This document shows positions 6,256-13,924 of a stretch of 20,297 nt of DNA, one piece after another. The notes beneath the pieces are model-generated. The model had not been told where the DNA came from. It ran no database searches and was given only the letters and a program-made list of their open reading frames with translations. The DNA lies in the NCBI GenBank assembly GCA_019411205.1, contig DXRF01000023.1, forward strand, positions 1-20,297, in the 5' to 3' direction. The translations under genes and the position numbers were made by a program. This stretch comes from Parabacteroides sp. (GTDB lineage Bacteria; Bacteroidota; Bacteroidia; Bacteroidales; Tannerellaceae). Within the stretch, counting starts at the first letter, position 1; each line of letters begins with the position of its first letter.

Positions 6256-7155
6256 ATGGGATTGCAAAAGCATAGCAAGGTCTTGAATGAAACAGTTGAG
6301 ATGCTCTCGGATGTGGGGTCTTACCAGCAACTGTTTCATGCTTACCGAGATGAAGAGGCGCTACCCTCGGGTGAAGTGCTGAAAGAGATCATAGATTTAT
6401 GCCGGGCAATCCTTTTTCCCGGTTATTACGGGAATGCGCGGATCAGTAAGCAGACAATCCGTTTTCATACCGGCGTAAATGTCGGAACGTTGCATACGCT
6501 GCTTTCCAAGCAGATTTATGCAGGGCTTTGTTTTGCTGATACTACCTGTGTTTCCTGCCCCGAAGAAAAGATCCTTGCCGAAGCGGAGAAACTATCGGAA
6601 GCCTTTATCCGGATGCTTCCCGAAATGCGCGGCCTGTTAGCGACGGATGCCGAAGCCGCTTTCAATGGTGATCCCGCTGCGCAGAACATCAACGAAGTTA
6701 TTTTTTGTTATCCCGGTTTCCGGGCAATCTGCAACTATCGCATTGCGCATCAGCTGTACCGGTTGGGCGTCCCCTTTATTCCTCGTATGATTACTGAAAT
6801 GGCCCATTCTGAAACAGGTATCGATATCCATCCGGGTGCGGAGATCGGATACTATTTTTCGATCGATCATGGGACGGGAACCGTTATCGGGGAAACCAGT
6901 GTGATCGGAAACCATGTCCGTATCTTCCAGGGAGTCAGTTTGGCTGGAGAGAAACTGCCGCCCGATGAAAACGGGAATGCGATACGTGGGGTGCCACGCC
7001 ATCCGGTGCTGGGTAACCATGTGACGGTCTATTCTAATGCAACGTTGTTGGGACGGATCCATATCGGCGAAGGGGCCACGATCTGTGGTAACGTCTGGAT
7101 CACGGAGGATGTTCCGGCAGGAGCCACCGTCAGTCAATTGACAATTGATAATTGA
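6256..7155 (+). CDS. Serine O-acetyltransferase (EpsC/CysE type)
   Basis: Transfers acetyl from acetyl-CoA to L-serine, giving O-acetylserine for cysteine synthesis in the cytoplasm. The 299-residue protein has a long helical N-terminal half (about 1-180), as in the EpsC-type subfamily, then a left-handed parallel beta-helix of hexapeptide repeats (about 186-290). Signature stretches are AHSETGIDIHPGAEIG (183-198) with Asp190, and IDHGTGTVIGE (203-213) with His205; these align with the catalytic Asp/His pair of E. coli CysE. A loop GEKLPPDENGNAIRG (231-245) precedes RHPVLGNHVTVYSNAT. No cysteine synthase gene is adjacent. The final residues SQLTIDN and the TGA are encoded by a CAATTG repeat, so the natural C-terminus may have been altered by repeat insertion. 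Confidence 0.93.
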   Translation: MGLQKHSKVLNETVEMLSDVGSYQQLFHAYRDEEALPSGEVLKEIIDLCRAILFPGYYGNARISKQTIRFHTGVNVGTLHTLLSKQIYAGLCFADTTCVSCPEEKILAEAEKLSEAFIRMLPEMRGLLATDAEAAFNGDPAAQNINEVIFCYPGFRAICNYRIAHQLYRLGVPFIPRMITEMAHSETGIDIHPGAEIGYYFSIDHGTGTVIGETSVIGNHVRIFQGVSLAGEKLPPDENGNAIRGVPRHPVLGNHVTVYSNATLLGRIHIGEGATICGNVWITEDVPAGATVSQLTIDN

Positions 7156-7293
7156 CAATTGACAGGTTAAAGAGAGAGAATAATAATAAAACATTATAGT
7201 ATTAATAAGCAGTGAGACAAACAAGAACAATATTTAATTGTCAATTATCAATTATCAATTGTCAATTGCTTTGTCCATTGTCAATTGTCAATT
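7134..7293 (+). repeat. Large CAATTG inverted repeat between cysE-like gene and rlmL
   Basis: The left arm 7135-7164 and right arm 7239-7268 are 30 bp each and complementary at 29 of 30 positions, separated by a 74-bp AT- and purine-rich spacer. A further right-type tract (7272-7293, CATTGT then two CAATTGT-like units) continues to within 4 bp of the rlmL ATG. The left arm contains the last six codons and stop of the acetyltransferase gene. No transposase and no obvious target-site duplication is visible. If transcribed it would form a long stem-loop between the two genes. Confidence 0.85.
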
Positions 7294-7296
7294 GAA

Positions 7297-8817
7297 ATGA
7301 GCGATACATTTGAAATGGTGGCCAAGACCCTTTACGGGTTGGAAGAAATCCTGGCCGGTGAGTTATTATCTTTAGGTGCCAACGATATACAGATTGGTCG
7401 CCGGATGGTTTCTTTTACCGGGGATAAGGAAGTGCTTTACAAAGCCAACTTCTATTGCCGTACGGCATTGCGTATCTTGAAGCCTATCTATCACTTTAAA
7501 GCCAAAGACGCCGATACAGTCTACAAAGAGGTTAAGAAGGTGAAATGGGAAAACTACATGTCTTTGGACAAGACGTTTGCCATCGACTCTGTAATCTACT
7601 CTGAAGATTTCAATCACTCCAAGTTTGTTGCTTATCGTACGAAGGACGCAATCGTGGATTATTTCATGGAGAAGGAGCAGAAACGCCCCTCTGTTCGTGT
7701 AAACAATCCGGATCTGTATATTAATATTCATATTTCACATAACGATTGTACGCTCTCTATCGACAGTTCGGGCGAGAGTTTGCATAAGCGTGGTTATCGT
7801 GTGGATCAGACGGAAGCTCCGCTGAATGAAGTGCTGGCTGCCGGTATGATCATGAAAACAGGTTGGAAAGGCGAATCGAATTTCGTCGATCCGATGTGCG
7901 GTTCAGGTACGTTGCTGATCGAAGCGGCGATGATCGCCTTAAATATTGCTCCGGGCGTACATCGTAAGGAGTTCGCTTTCGAGAAATGGATCGACTTCGA
8001 CCAGGAACTGTTTGACCGTATCTATAACGACGAGAGTCAGGAACGTGAGTTTAATTTCAAATGTTATGGTGCTGATATCAATCCGATGGCGATTGAGATT
8101 GCCGAAAAGAATATTCGTAGTGCCGGCTTGATGAAATATATCGAACTGAAGACCCAGCCGTTCCAGCAGTGTACGGAGGCTCCCCGGCCGGGTATCATGG
8201 TGACCAATCCCCCTTATGGAGAACGTATTTCCAGCCGTGATTTGCTGGGGCTGTACAATATGATCGGTGAACGTGTCAAACATGTATTTACTGGCTATAA
8301 GGTTTGGATTCTGAGTTATAAGGATGAATGCTTCGACAAGATCGGCTTGAAACCGAGTGAAAAGATGAAACTTATGAACGGATCGTTGGAATGCGAATAC
8401 CGTTGTTACGATATATTCGAAGGGAAAATCAAAGACTATAAGAAAGCGCTGAACGAAGAAGGTGAAGCACGTCCATCCCGCCCGGAACGACCTTCTTTCG
8501 AACGTAAGCCGGACCGTCCGTCACGTCCGAATTTCCGTACTGACCGCATGGATCGTCCTGACCGCCGTTTTGCTGCCGCGCATGCCGAGGACGATAGCGA
8601 GCGGACTCCCTTTATTCCCGGCAAACGCTATTTTGGCGATGACCGTGCGGATGGTCGTCCGGCCCGTAGGGATTTTGTCAGTAAACGTCCTGTCAAGAGA
8701 CATTTTAAGGATGATGAGGAGTTTGGCGGTAAGAAAAGGTTCGGTGATAATAAGTTCGGTGACCGTTCGTTTAAAAAAACATTCAAAAGAAGAGGTAAGG
8801 ATGATTTTGAGGCTTAA
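7297..8817 (+). CDS. rlmL: THUMP-domain 23S rRNA (guanine-N2)-methyltransferase
   Basis: SAM-dependent RNA methyltransferase related to the N-terminal half of E. coli RlmL, which makes m2G2445 in 23S rRNA. This 506-residue protein has an N-terminal ferredoxin-like/THUMP region (about 1-165), then a Rossmann methyltransferase domain with the SAM-binding motif DPMCGSGT at 198-205, motif YGADINPMAI, and the catalytic NPPYGER at 304-310. Residues from about 389 to 506 form a low-complexity basic tail rich in Arg, Pro, Asp, Lys and Gly (RPSRPERPSFERKPDRPSRP and similar), probably disordered and RNA-binding. It lacks the RlmK half of the enterobacterial fusion. The ATG at 7297 is preferred; an in-frame TTG at 7285 lies inside the repeat. 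The 3' end overlaps the next gene by 17 bp. The symbol is by homology; the exact target base is inferred. Confidence 0.88.
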   Translation: MSDTFEMVAKTLYGLEEILAGELLSLGANDIQIGRRMVSFTGDKEVLYKANFYCRTALRILKPIYHFKAKDADTVYKEVKKVKWENYMSLDKTFAIDSVIYSEDFNHSKFVAYRTKDAIVDYFMEKEQKRPSVRVNNPDLYINIHISHNDCTLSIDSSGESLHKRGYRVDQTEAPLNEVLAAGMIMKTGWKGESNFVDPMCGSGTLLIEAAMIALNIAPGVHRKEFAFEKWIDFDQELFDRIYNDESQEREFNFKCYGADINPMAIEIAEKNIRSAGLMKYIELKTQPFQQCTEAPRPGIMVTNPPYGERISSRDLLGLYNMIGERVKHVFTGYKVWILSYKDECFDKIGLKPSEKMKLMNGSLECEYRCYDIFEGKIKDYKKALNEEGEARPSRPERPSFERKPDRPSRPNFRTDRMDRPDRRFAAAHAEDDSERTPFIPGKRYFGDDRADGRPARRDFVSKRPVKRHFKDDEEFGGKKRFGDNKFGDRSFKKTFKRRGKDDFEA

Positions 8818-11023
8818 TATTTTGGGTGTATTCTGTGCTCTGGCACTTATAAATCCATTATCGATGATGGGACAAGACAAACAGTTTACTTTGCATGACT
8901 TAATTCCCGGTGGAAAGACGCAAAGTCGCTTTGTGCCCCGTAACCTGAAACAGTTGCAGTGGTGTGGAGACACATATCTGTATGTCAAGGGTGACAGCAT
9001 GATGAGTGGAGAATCAACAAAGGCGGTGAAAGTAGCCTTTACCCGTCAGCAGTTGAATGAAGCGCTTGCGACGGCTGGTGCACAGACTGTCGGCAGTATG
9101 CCCTTCTTTTCAGTTCCTTACAAAGAGCAACCGGTGCTTGCTTTTAATGCCAAGCACCATCGTTTCCATTACGATTTTGTAGAAAACAGGATCGTAAGCA
9201 CATATGAACTGAATGGTTCCTGGGAGAATTTAGACTTTTGTCCGGCCAATGGTTATTTGGCTTTTACAGAGGGTGACAACCTGAGAATCCTTTCGCCGGA
9301 TAACACTGTCGGTATCGTGACGGACGAAACAGCCGAAGGGATTGTTTGCGGAAAATCCGTTCATCAAAACGAGTTCGGTATCCATAAAGGAACTTTCTGG
9401 TCCCCGAACGGTTCGGCGCTGGCTTTCTACCGGATGGATGAAAGCATGGTGACAGATTATCCGTTTGTCGACATTACTGCCCGTTGCGCGAAAGCTGAAC
9501 CGCATAAATACCCGATGGCCGGGATGAAAAGTCATGAAGTTACAGTCGGGGTTTACAACTTGGCGACCGGAAAAACCGTTTGGTTGAAGACCGGATTACC
9601 GAAGGAAAAGTATCTGACGAATATTACCTGGAGTCCAGATGAGAAGAGTATTTATATTGCTGAGTTGAATCGGGATCAGAACGAGATGCACTTGGTGCGT
9701 TATTCTGCCTTGACGGGAGAGAAAGAGGCGGATCTGTTTACTGAAAAGGATGAACATTATGTAGAGCCGCAACATCCGTTGCTTTTCCTACCGAACAACC
9801 CGGACCAGTTTATCTGGCAGAGCCGACGCGATGGGTATAATCATTTGTATCTCTATAATACGAAGGGCGAACTGTTGAAGCAGTTGACGGAAGGCGAGTG
9901 GGAAGTTTTGAATATCCTTGGTTTCGATGCTAAAGGAAAGGCGTTATTTTACTCTTCCACAAGGCCGTCGATGCTGAGTTCGGTCAGCTATGGTGATGCA
10001 TTGTATGTCGGAACGTCGCGCCTGGATCTGAAAAAGGGAACTTCTTATGAAGTGACTTCGGGAGGTTTGCAGGGAGTTCATGCTACACAACTGAGTGCTT
10101 CCGGTAAATATTTGATCGACAGCTATTCAGCTCCTGATGTTCCACGTGAAATTTCGATTATCGACGGACAGAAACGGGAAACCTTACGGACGTTGCTGAC
10201 GGCGAAAGATCCATACGAAGGATATGTGATGCCGGAAATCGTTACCGGAAAGATCAAAGCGGCAGATGGTGTCACTAATTTGAATTTCCGTCTGGTAAAA
10301 CCAGTCGGTCTGGATGAGACAAAGAAATATCCGACGATCGTCTACGTGTATGGCGGCCCACACGCCCAGTTGGTGTCAGGAGGATGGAAGAATGGTGTAG
10401 GTGGTTGGGATATCTATATGGCTCAACGCGGATATGTAGTCTTTACGCTTGACAGTCGGGGATCGGCAAACCGGGGACAGGCTTTCGAAAATGTCATACA
10501 TCGTAATTTAGGTGTGAACGAGATGGCAGACCAGGTAAAAGGCGTCAAGTATCTGAAATCACTCCCGTATGTCGATGCCGACCGTATCGGTGTGCACGGA
10601 TGGAGCTATGGCGGCTTTATGACAACGAATTTGATGTGCTCTTATCCGGAACTGTTCAAAGTGGGGGTTGCCGGTGGCCCGGTGATCGACTGGAGCAATT
10701 ACGAGATTATGTATGGCGAGCGCTATATGGATCGTCCGCAGGACAATCCGGAAGGTTATAAGAATGCCAACCTGAAACTGAAAGCGGGTAATCTGAAGGG
10801 GCATTTGTTGTTGATTCATGGAGATATCGATCCGGTTGTTGTCTGGCAGCACAGCTTGGGATTTCTGAAAGCTTGTGTGGATGCAGATACATATCCCGAT
10901 TATTTCGTTTATCCCCGCCATTTGCATAATGTGATCGGCAAAGACCGTCCGCATCTATATGAGAAGATAACGCGTTACTTTGACGACTACCTTAAGAATG
11001 GACAATTGACTATGGACAATTGA
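8801..11023 (+). CDS. Secreted prolyl dipeptidyl/tripeptidyl peptidase, S9
   Basis: Serine exopeptidase of the DPP-IV family, expected to release di- or tripeptides after proline in the periplasm. The 740-residue protein starts with a Sec signal peptide (residues 1-24, ending PLSMMGQ), then an eight-bladed beta-propeller (about 60-480), then an alpha/beta-hydrolase domain. Catalytic residues: Ser602 in GWSYGG, Asp677 in HGDIDPV, His709 in RHLHNV. These numbers are one less than those I recall for Porphyromonas gingivalis prolyl tripeptidyl peptidase A (603/678/710), so PTP-A activity is as likely as DPP-IV. The ATG overlaps rlmL by 17 bp, suggesting coupled translation. The frame is open further upstream, but only Met at 8801 yields a signal peptide. 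The C-terminus NGQLTMDN and its TGA are encoded by a CAATTG repeat. Confidence 0.9.
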   Translation: MILRLNILGVFCALALINPLSMMGQDKQFTLHDLIPGGKTQSRFVPRNLKQLQWCGDTYLYVKGDSMMSGESTKAVKVAFTRQQLNEALATAGAQTVGSMPFFSVPYKEQPVLAFNAKHHRFHYDFVENRIVSTYELNGSWENLDFCPANGYLAFTEGDNLRILSPDNTVGIVTDETAEGIVCGKSVHQNEFGIHKGTFWSPNGSALAFYRMDESMVTDYPFVDITARCAKAEPHKYPMAGMKSHEVTVGVYNLATGKTVWLKTGLPKEKYLTNITWSPDEKSIYIAELNRDQNEMHLVRYSALTGEKEADLFTEKDEHYVEPQHPLLFLPNNPDQFIWQSRRDGYNHLYLYNTKGELLKQLTEGEWEVLNILGFDAKGKALFYSSTRPSMLSSVSYGDALYVGTSRLDLKKGTSYEVTSGGLQGVHATQLSASGKYLIDSYSAPDVPREISIIDGQKRETLRTLLTAKDPYEGYVMPEIVTGKIKAADGVTNLNFRLVKPVGLDETKKYPTIVYVYGGPHAQLVSGGWKNGVGGWDIYMAQRGYVVFTLDSRGSANRGQAFENVIHRNLGVNEMADQVKGVKYLKSLPYVDADRIGVHGWSYGGFMTTNLMCSYPELFKVGVAGGPVIDWSNYEIMYGERYMDRPQDNPEGYKNANLKLKAGNLKGHLLLIHGDIDPVVVWQHSLGFLKACVDADTYPDYFVYPRHLHNVIGKDRPHLYEKITRYFDDYLKNGQLTMDN

Positions 11024-11120
11024 GAGAAAGAACAAAGAAAATAGTAACCATTAAAAAAAGATGATTGGGAAGGGATAATGACAAGTAATTGTCAATTGTC
11101 AATTGTCAATTGTCAATTAT
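11001..11120 (+). repeat. CAATTG repeat pair between S9 peptidase and purD
   Basis: The left tract (11001-11023) has two GGACAATTGA-type units in the ACAATTG orientation and contains the last codons and stop of the peptidase gene. After a 63-bp purine-rich spacer, the right tract (11087-11120) holds four exact AATTGTC units plus AATTAT, ending 5 bp before the purD ATG. The two sides are mutually complementary. No TAnnTTTG box was found here, so purD may be read from upstream. Confidence 0.85.
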
Positions 11121-11125
11121 AAAAA

Positions 11126-12397
11126 ATGAATATTCTTTTATTAGGCTCAGGCGGCCGCGAACATGCAATAGCCTGGAAGATTGCTCAAAGCCCGAAAGTG
11201 GATCAGTTATTTATTGCTCCCGGTAATGCAGGTACCGCATTGGTAGGTACGAATGTAAATATCAAGGCAGACGATTTCCCTGCTATCAAGGAATTTGCCT
11301 TGGCAAACCATATCGGTATGGTAGTGGTAGGTCCGGAAGATCCGCTGGTGAAAGGAGTGTATGACTATTTCAAGAATGATGCCGCCTTGGCAGGCATTCC
11401 GGTGATAGGTCCCTCGAAAGAGGGAGCGCAGCTGGAGGGTAGCAAGGATTTTGCGAAAGCTTTCATGATGCGCCACAACATTCCGACAGCCCGTTATAAG
11501 AGTATCTCGGCCGAAAATTTAGAAGAAGGATATGCTTTCCTTGAAGAATTGCAGGCTCCTTATGTGTTGAAGGCTGACGGTTTGGCTGCCGGCAAAGGAG
11601 TGTTGATCATCGACACGCTCGAAGAAGCGAAGAAGGAACTGGGCGATATGCTGGGCGGTATGTTCGGCGATGCCAGCAAGACGGTCGTGATCGAAGAGTT
11701 CTTAGACGGTATCGAATGTTCCGTGTTCGTGATGACGGATGGCGAAAGCTACAAGGTGCTTCCGGTAGCAAAAGACTACAAGCGTATCGGTGAAGGCAAT
11801 ACAGGTCTGAATACAGGTGGCATGGGTGCCGTGTCTCCGGTTCCTTTTGCCGACGAGGTGTTTATGCAGAAGGTGGACGAGCGTATTATCCGCCCGACGA
11901 TCGAAGGGTTGAAAGCGGAAAATATCGATTATAAGGGGTTCGTATTCCTTGGCTTGATCAATGTGAAGGGCGAACCGATGGTGATCGAATATAATTGCCG
12001 TATGGGTGACCCGGAAACAGAAGTTGTCATGTTGCGTATCCAGAGCGACCTGGTCGAACTGTTGGAAGGTGTGGCCGAAGGTAATTTAGGTAGCCGTATA
12101 CTGGTGCATGATCCGCGTGCGGCCGTAACGGTTATGCTGGTAAGCGGCGGTTATCCCGAAGCGTATGAGAAAGGCAAGGTTATCAGTGGTCTGGATAAGG
12201 TTTCAGCCGAAAACATCGTTTTCCATGCCGGGACAAAAGCTGACGACGGGCAGATCCTGACCAGTGGCGGTCGTGTCATTGCTGTTAGCTCTTACGGAAT
12301 CAACAAGGAAGAAGCCCTTGCTCGGTCTTTCGCCGGTGCTAAGTTCATTGATTTCGAAAAGAAATATTTCCGTAGTGATATCGGATTCGATTTATAA
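11126..12397 (+). CDS. purD: Phosphoribosylamine-glycine ligase (GAR synthetase)
   Basis: Catalyses the second step of de novo purine synthesis: 5-phosphoribosylamine plus glycine plus ATP gives GAR, in the cytoplasm. The 423-residue length is typical. The N-terminal domain begins with the nucleotide-fold motif LLLGSGGREHAIAWK (4-18). The ATP-grasp core is seen as YVLKADGLAAGKGVLI, VVIEEFLDGIECSVF, GLNTGGMGAVSPVPF and, for the metal-binding segment, EYNCRMGDPETEV. The C-terminal domain closes with VISGL and SGGRVIAVSS. Its ATG lies 5 bp after a CAATTGT tandem array. It is followed by a 15-bp palindrome rather than a U-tailed terminator. Confidence 0.97.
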   Translation: MNILLLGSGGREHAIAWKIAQSPKVDQLFIAPGNAGTALVGTNVNIKADDFPAIKEFALANHIGMVVVGPEDPLVKGVYDYFKNDAALAGIPVIGPSKEGAQLEGSKDFAKAFMMRHNIPTARYKSISAENLEEGYAFLEELQAPYVLKADGLAAGKGVLIIDTLEEAKKELGDMLGGMFGDASKTVVIEEFLDGIECSVFVMTDGESYKVLPVAKDYKRIGEGNTGLNTGGMGAVSPVPFADEVFMQKVDERIIRPTIEGLKAENIDYKGFVFLGLINVKGEPMVIEYNCRMGDPETEVVMLRIQSDLVELLEGVAEGNLGSRILVHDPRAAVTVMLVSGGYPEAYEKGKVISGLDKVSAENIVFHAGTKADDGQILTSGGRVIAVSSYGINKEEALARSFAGAKFIDFEKKYFRSDIGFDL

Positions 12398-12416
12398 ATA
12401 GTCGTTATACAGGATG

Positions 12417-12465
12417 ATGAGGGTGTGTCAAAATGTACTTGTCCCCGTGCTTGACACACCCTCAT
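12417..12465 (+). repeat. Palindromic intergenic unit (GGGTGTGTCAA type)
   Basis: A perfect 15-bp inverted repeat, arms 12417-12431 and 12451-12465 (ATGAGGGTGTGTCAA and its complement), around a 19-nt loop. It lies 19 bp after purD and 11 bp before the next ATG. There is no T-run on either side, so simple Rho-independent termination is doubtful. It could be an mRNA 3'-end stabiliser, a bidirectional roadblock, or one copy of a dispersed palindromic repeat. Confidence 0.8.
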
Positions 12466-12476
12466 GATGATTAAGA

Positions 12477-13490
12477 ATGAGAGTAGCTTATAATAAATAC
12501 AGCCGTCGATACGACTTTTCAGCACCGCCGATATTCGTGCCGGTCTTATTGGCGTGTATTGTCTGTTGGGTGGTCAGTTATTTGTATTCTGTGGGCTATC
12601 CTGTCTATGGCGAGGTTTCGGCTACTCCTCTTTGGAATAAGATTTGCCAGGCATTGCCAGGTAAAGAATTTACTTATATCATCGGGATGGCGTTGATGTT
12701 CGGAGGGGCTTTTCTATTGCATCGTGCAAACTATGTGTTGGTACTGATACGGGAGAAGACGATGTTGCCTTTCCTTTTTTATGTCTTGTTTATCAGTACG
12801 AATCCCGACTTCTTTCCTTTGAAATCGACTTCGGTCGGTGTTTTCTGCCTGATTCTGGCGATTTACCAGTTGTTCACGACCTATCATGATCCTGAAGCGA
12901 GAGAGAAAGCCTACAGTGCCGCTTTGTTGATCGGTATCGGTAGTCTGCTTTGGATCCATTTACTTTGGTTTCTGCCGCTGTTCTGGTTGGGAATGTATAA
13001 TTTTCGGTCGCTGACACCGCGTACCTTCATCGCTTCTTTGTTAGGGGTGGCAACGGTATATTGGTTCCTGTTGGGGTGGTGTGTCTGGCAGAAGGATTTC
13101 ACGTTGTTTAGCGTTCCTTTTTCGACACTTTTCAAGGTGCGCCTTTTGGCGACAGACGGAATAGTGTTACTGGATTGGATCAGTATCATGGCGATTGCTT
13201 TGTTGACAGTTGTCGCTTCCCTGAATATTGTTATGCACGATACGGAGGATTCACTTCGCTCCCGTCAGTTCCTCTCGTTTTTGATCGCGATGTCCGTATG
13301 GGCGTTCAGTCTTTATTTCCTCTATGAACAGGTTTCGGAAGAGTTTTTGGAAACAGCTTGCGTGCCTGCCTCTATCCTGATCGCCCATTTCTTTACGGTG
13401 ATACGTGGCAAGATTGTGTTTTGGTCGTTTTTTACAACTGTGGCAGTCTTGATTGTCACTCTATTCATTCGCATATGGAGTTTCTTATAG
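12477..13490 (+). CDS. Polytopic membrane protein of unknown function
   Basis: A 337-residue integral membrane protein with roughly nine or ten hydrophobic segments, for example about residues 18-42, 67-83, 97-108, 118-134, 146-176, 185-206, 228-250, 263-281 and 313-335. The N-terminus is short, basic and tyrosine-rich (RVAYNKYSRRYDFSAPP), so it should be cytoplasmic. No catalytic motif is recognisable. It resembles the Bacteroidetes-specific uncharacterised membrane proteins annotated DUF6427, but I am not certain of that assignment. Its 3' end overlaps the next membrane-protein gene by 16 bp, so the two are probably co-translated. It lies 79 bp after purD, with the palindrome between. Confidence 0.8.
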   Translation: MRVAYNKYSRRYDFSAPPIFVPVLLACIVCWVVSYLYSVGYPVYGEVSATPLWNKICQALPGKEFTYIIGMALMFGGAFLLHRANYVLVLIREKTMLPFLFYVLFISTNPDFFPLKSTSVGVFCLILAIYQLFTTYHDPEAREKAYSAALLIGIGSLLWIHLLWFLPLFWLGMYNFRSLTPRTFIASLLGVATVYWFLLGWCVWQKDFTLFSVPFSTLFKVRLLATDGIVLLDWISIMAIALLTVVASLNIVMHDTEDSLRSRQFLSFLIAMSVWAFSLYFLYEQVSEEFLETACVPASILIAHFFTVIRGKIVFWSFFTTVAVLIVTLFIRIWSFL

Positions 13491-13924
13491 AATACGGATA
13501 TATCGGTGTGTTCATTGCCTCCTTCTTGGCTGCTACCGTTTTGCCGTTCAGCAGCGAGGTTGTTCTGACCGGTGTGTTGTTGGCGGGAGCGGCCTATTGG
13601 CCCTGTATGGTTGCGGCTACATTGGGTAATTTCCTGGGGGGTATGAGTTGTTATTGGCTGGGGATGTTGGGCAAGGTCGAATGGATAGAGAAATATCTGA
13701 AACTGGATGCCGCCAAATTGCAGAAAGTACAGGATTGGATAAAAGGGAAAGGTTCCTGGATGGGCTTTTTCGTCTTCCTTCCCGGTATAGGCGATTTTAT
13801 TGCAGTGGCGCTTGGTTTCCTCCGCGCCAATATCTGGATCGTAGCGATCTCGATGTTTCTCGGAAAGGCGATCCGATATTGGGTCTGGATGGAATTTGTC
13901 TATAAGGTACAGGGAATGTTCTGA
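13475..13924 (+). CDS. DedA/YqaA-like small membrane protein
   Basis: A 149-residue protein of the SNARE-associated/VTT (DedA-like) superfamily in its short YqaA form. It shows a hydrophobic N-terminus (8-22), the conserved PFSSEVVL segment (24-31), a glycine-rich NFLGGMSCYWLG stretch (52-63), an amphipathic K-rich helix (71-93), and FFVFLPGIGDFIAVALGFLR (98-117) followed by a final membrane helix. DedA proteins act in membrane lipid or proton-dependent homeostasis, but the substrate here is unknown. The ATG at 13475 overlaps the previous gene by 16 bp and yields the expected N-terminus; the frame is open upstream but gives non-family sequence. The TGA directly abuts the stop of the convergent lipoprotein gene. 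Confidence 0.87.
   Translation: MEFLIEYGYIGVFIASFLAATVLPFSSEVVLTGVLLAGAAYWPCMVAATLGNFLGGMSCYWLGMLGKVEWIEKYLKLDAAKLQKVQDWIKGKGSWMGFFVFLPGIGDFIAVALGFLRANIWIVAISMFLGKAIRYWVWMEFVYKVQGMF

Noticed and set aside
7134..7293. CRISPR array interpretation of the CAATTG repeats
   Set aside because: The unit is 7 bp with no unique spacers between units and no cas genes are present.
8462..8800. In-frame N-terminal extension of the S9 peptidase through the rlmL tail
   Set aside because: The upstream 113 codons read the RlmL tail in another frame, match no domain, and would bury the clear signal peptide that begins at 8801.
12417..12465. GGGTGTGTCAA palindrome as the inverted ends of an insertion sequence
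   Set aside because: Only 19 bp separate the arms and there is no transposase or target duplication.
13358..13474. Longer start for the DedA-like gene
   Set aside because: The extra 39 codons are the previous membrane-protein gene read out of frame, cysteine-rich and unlike the family.
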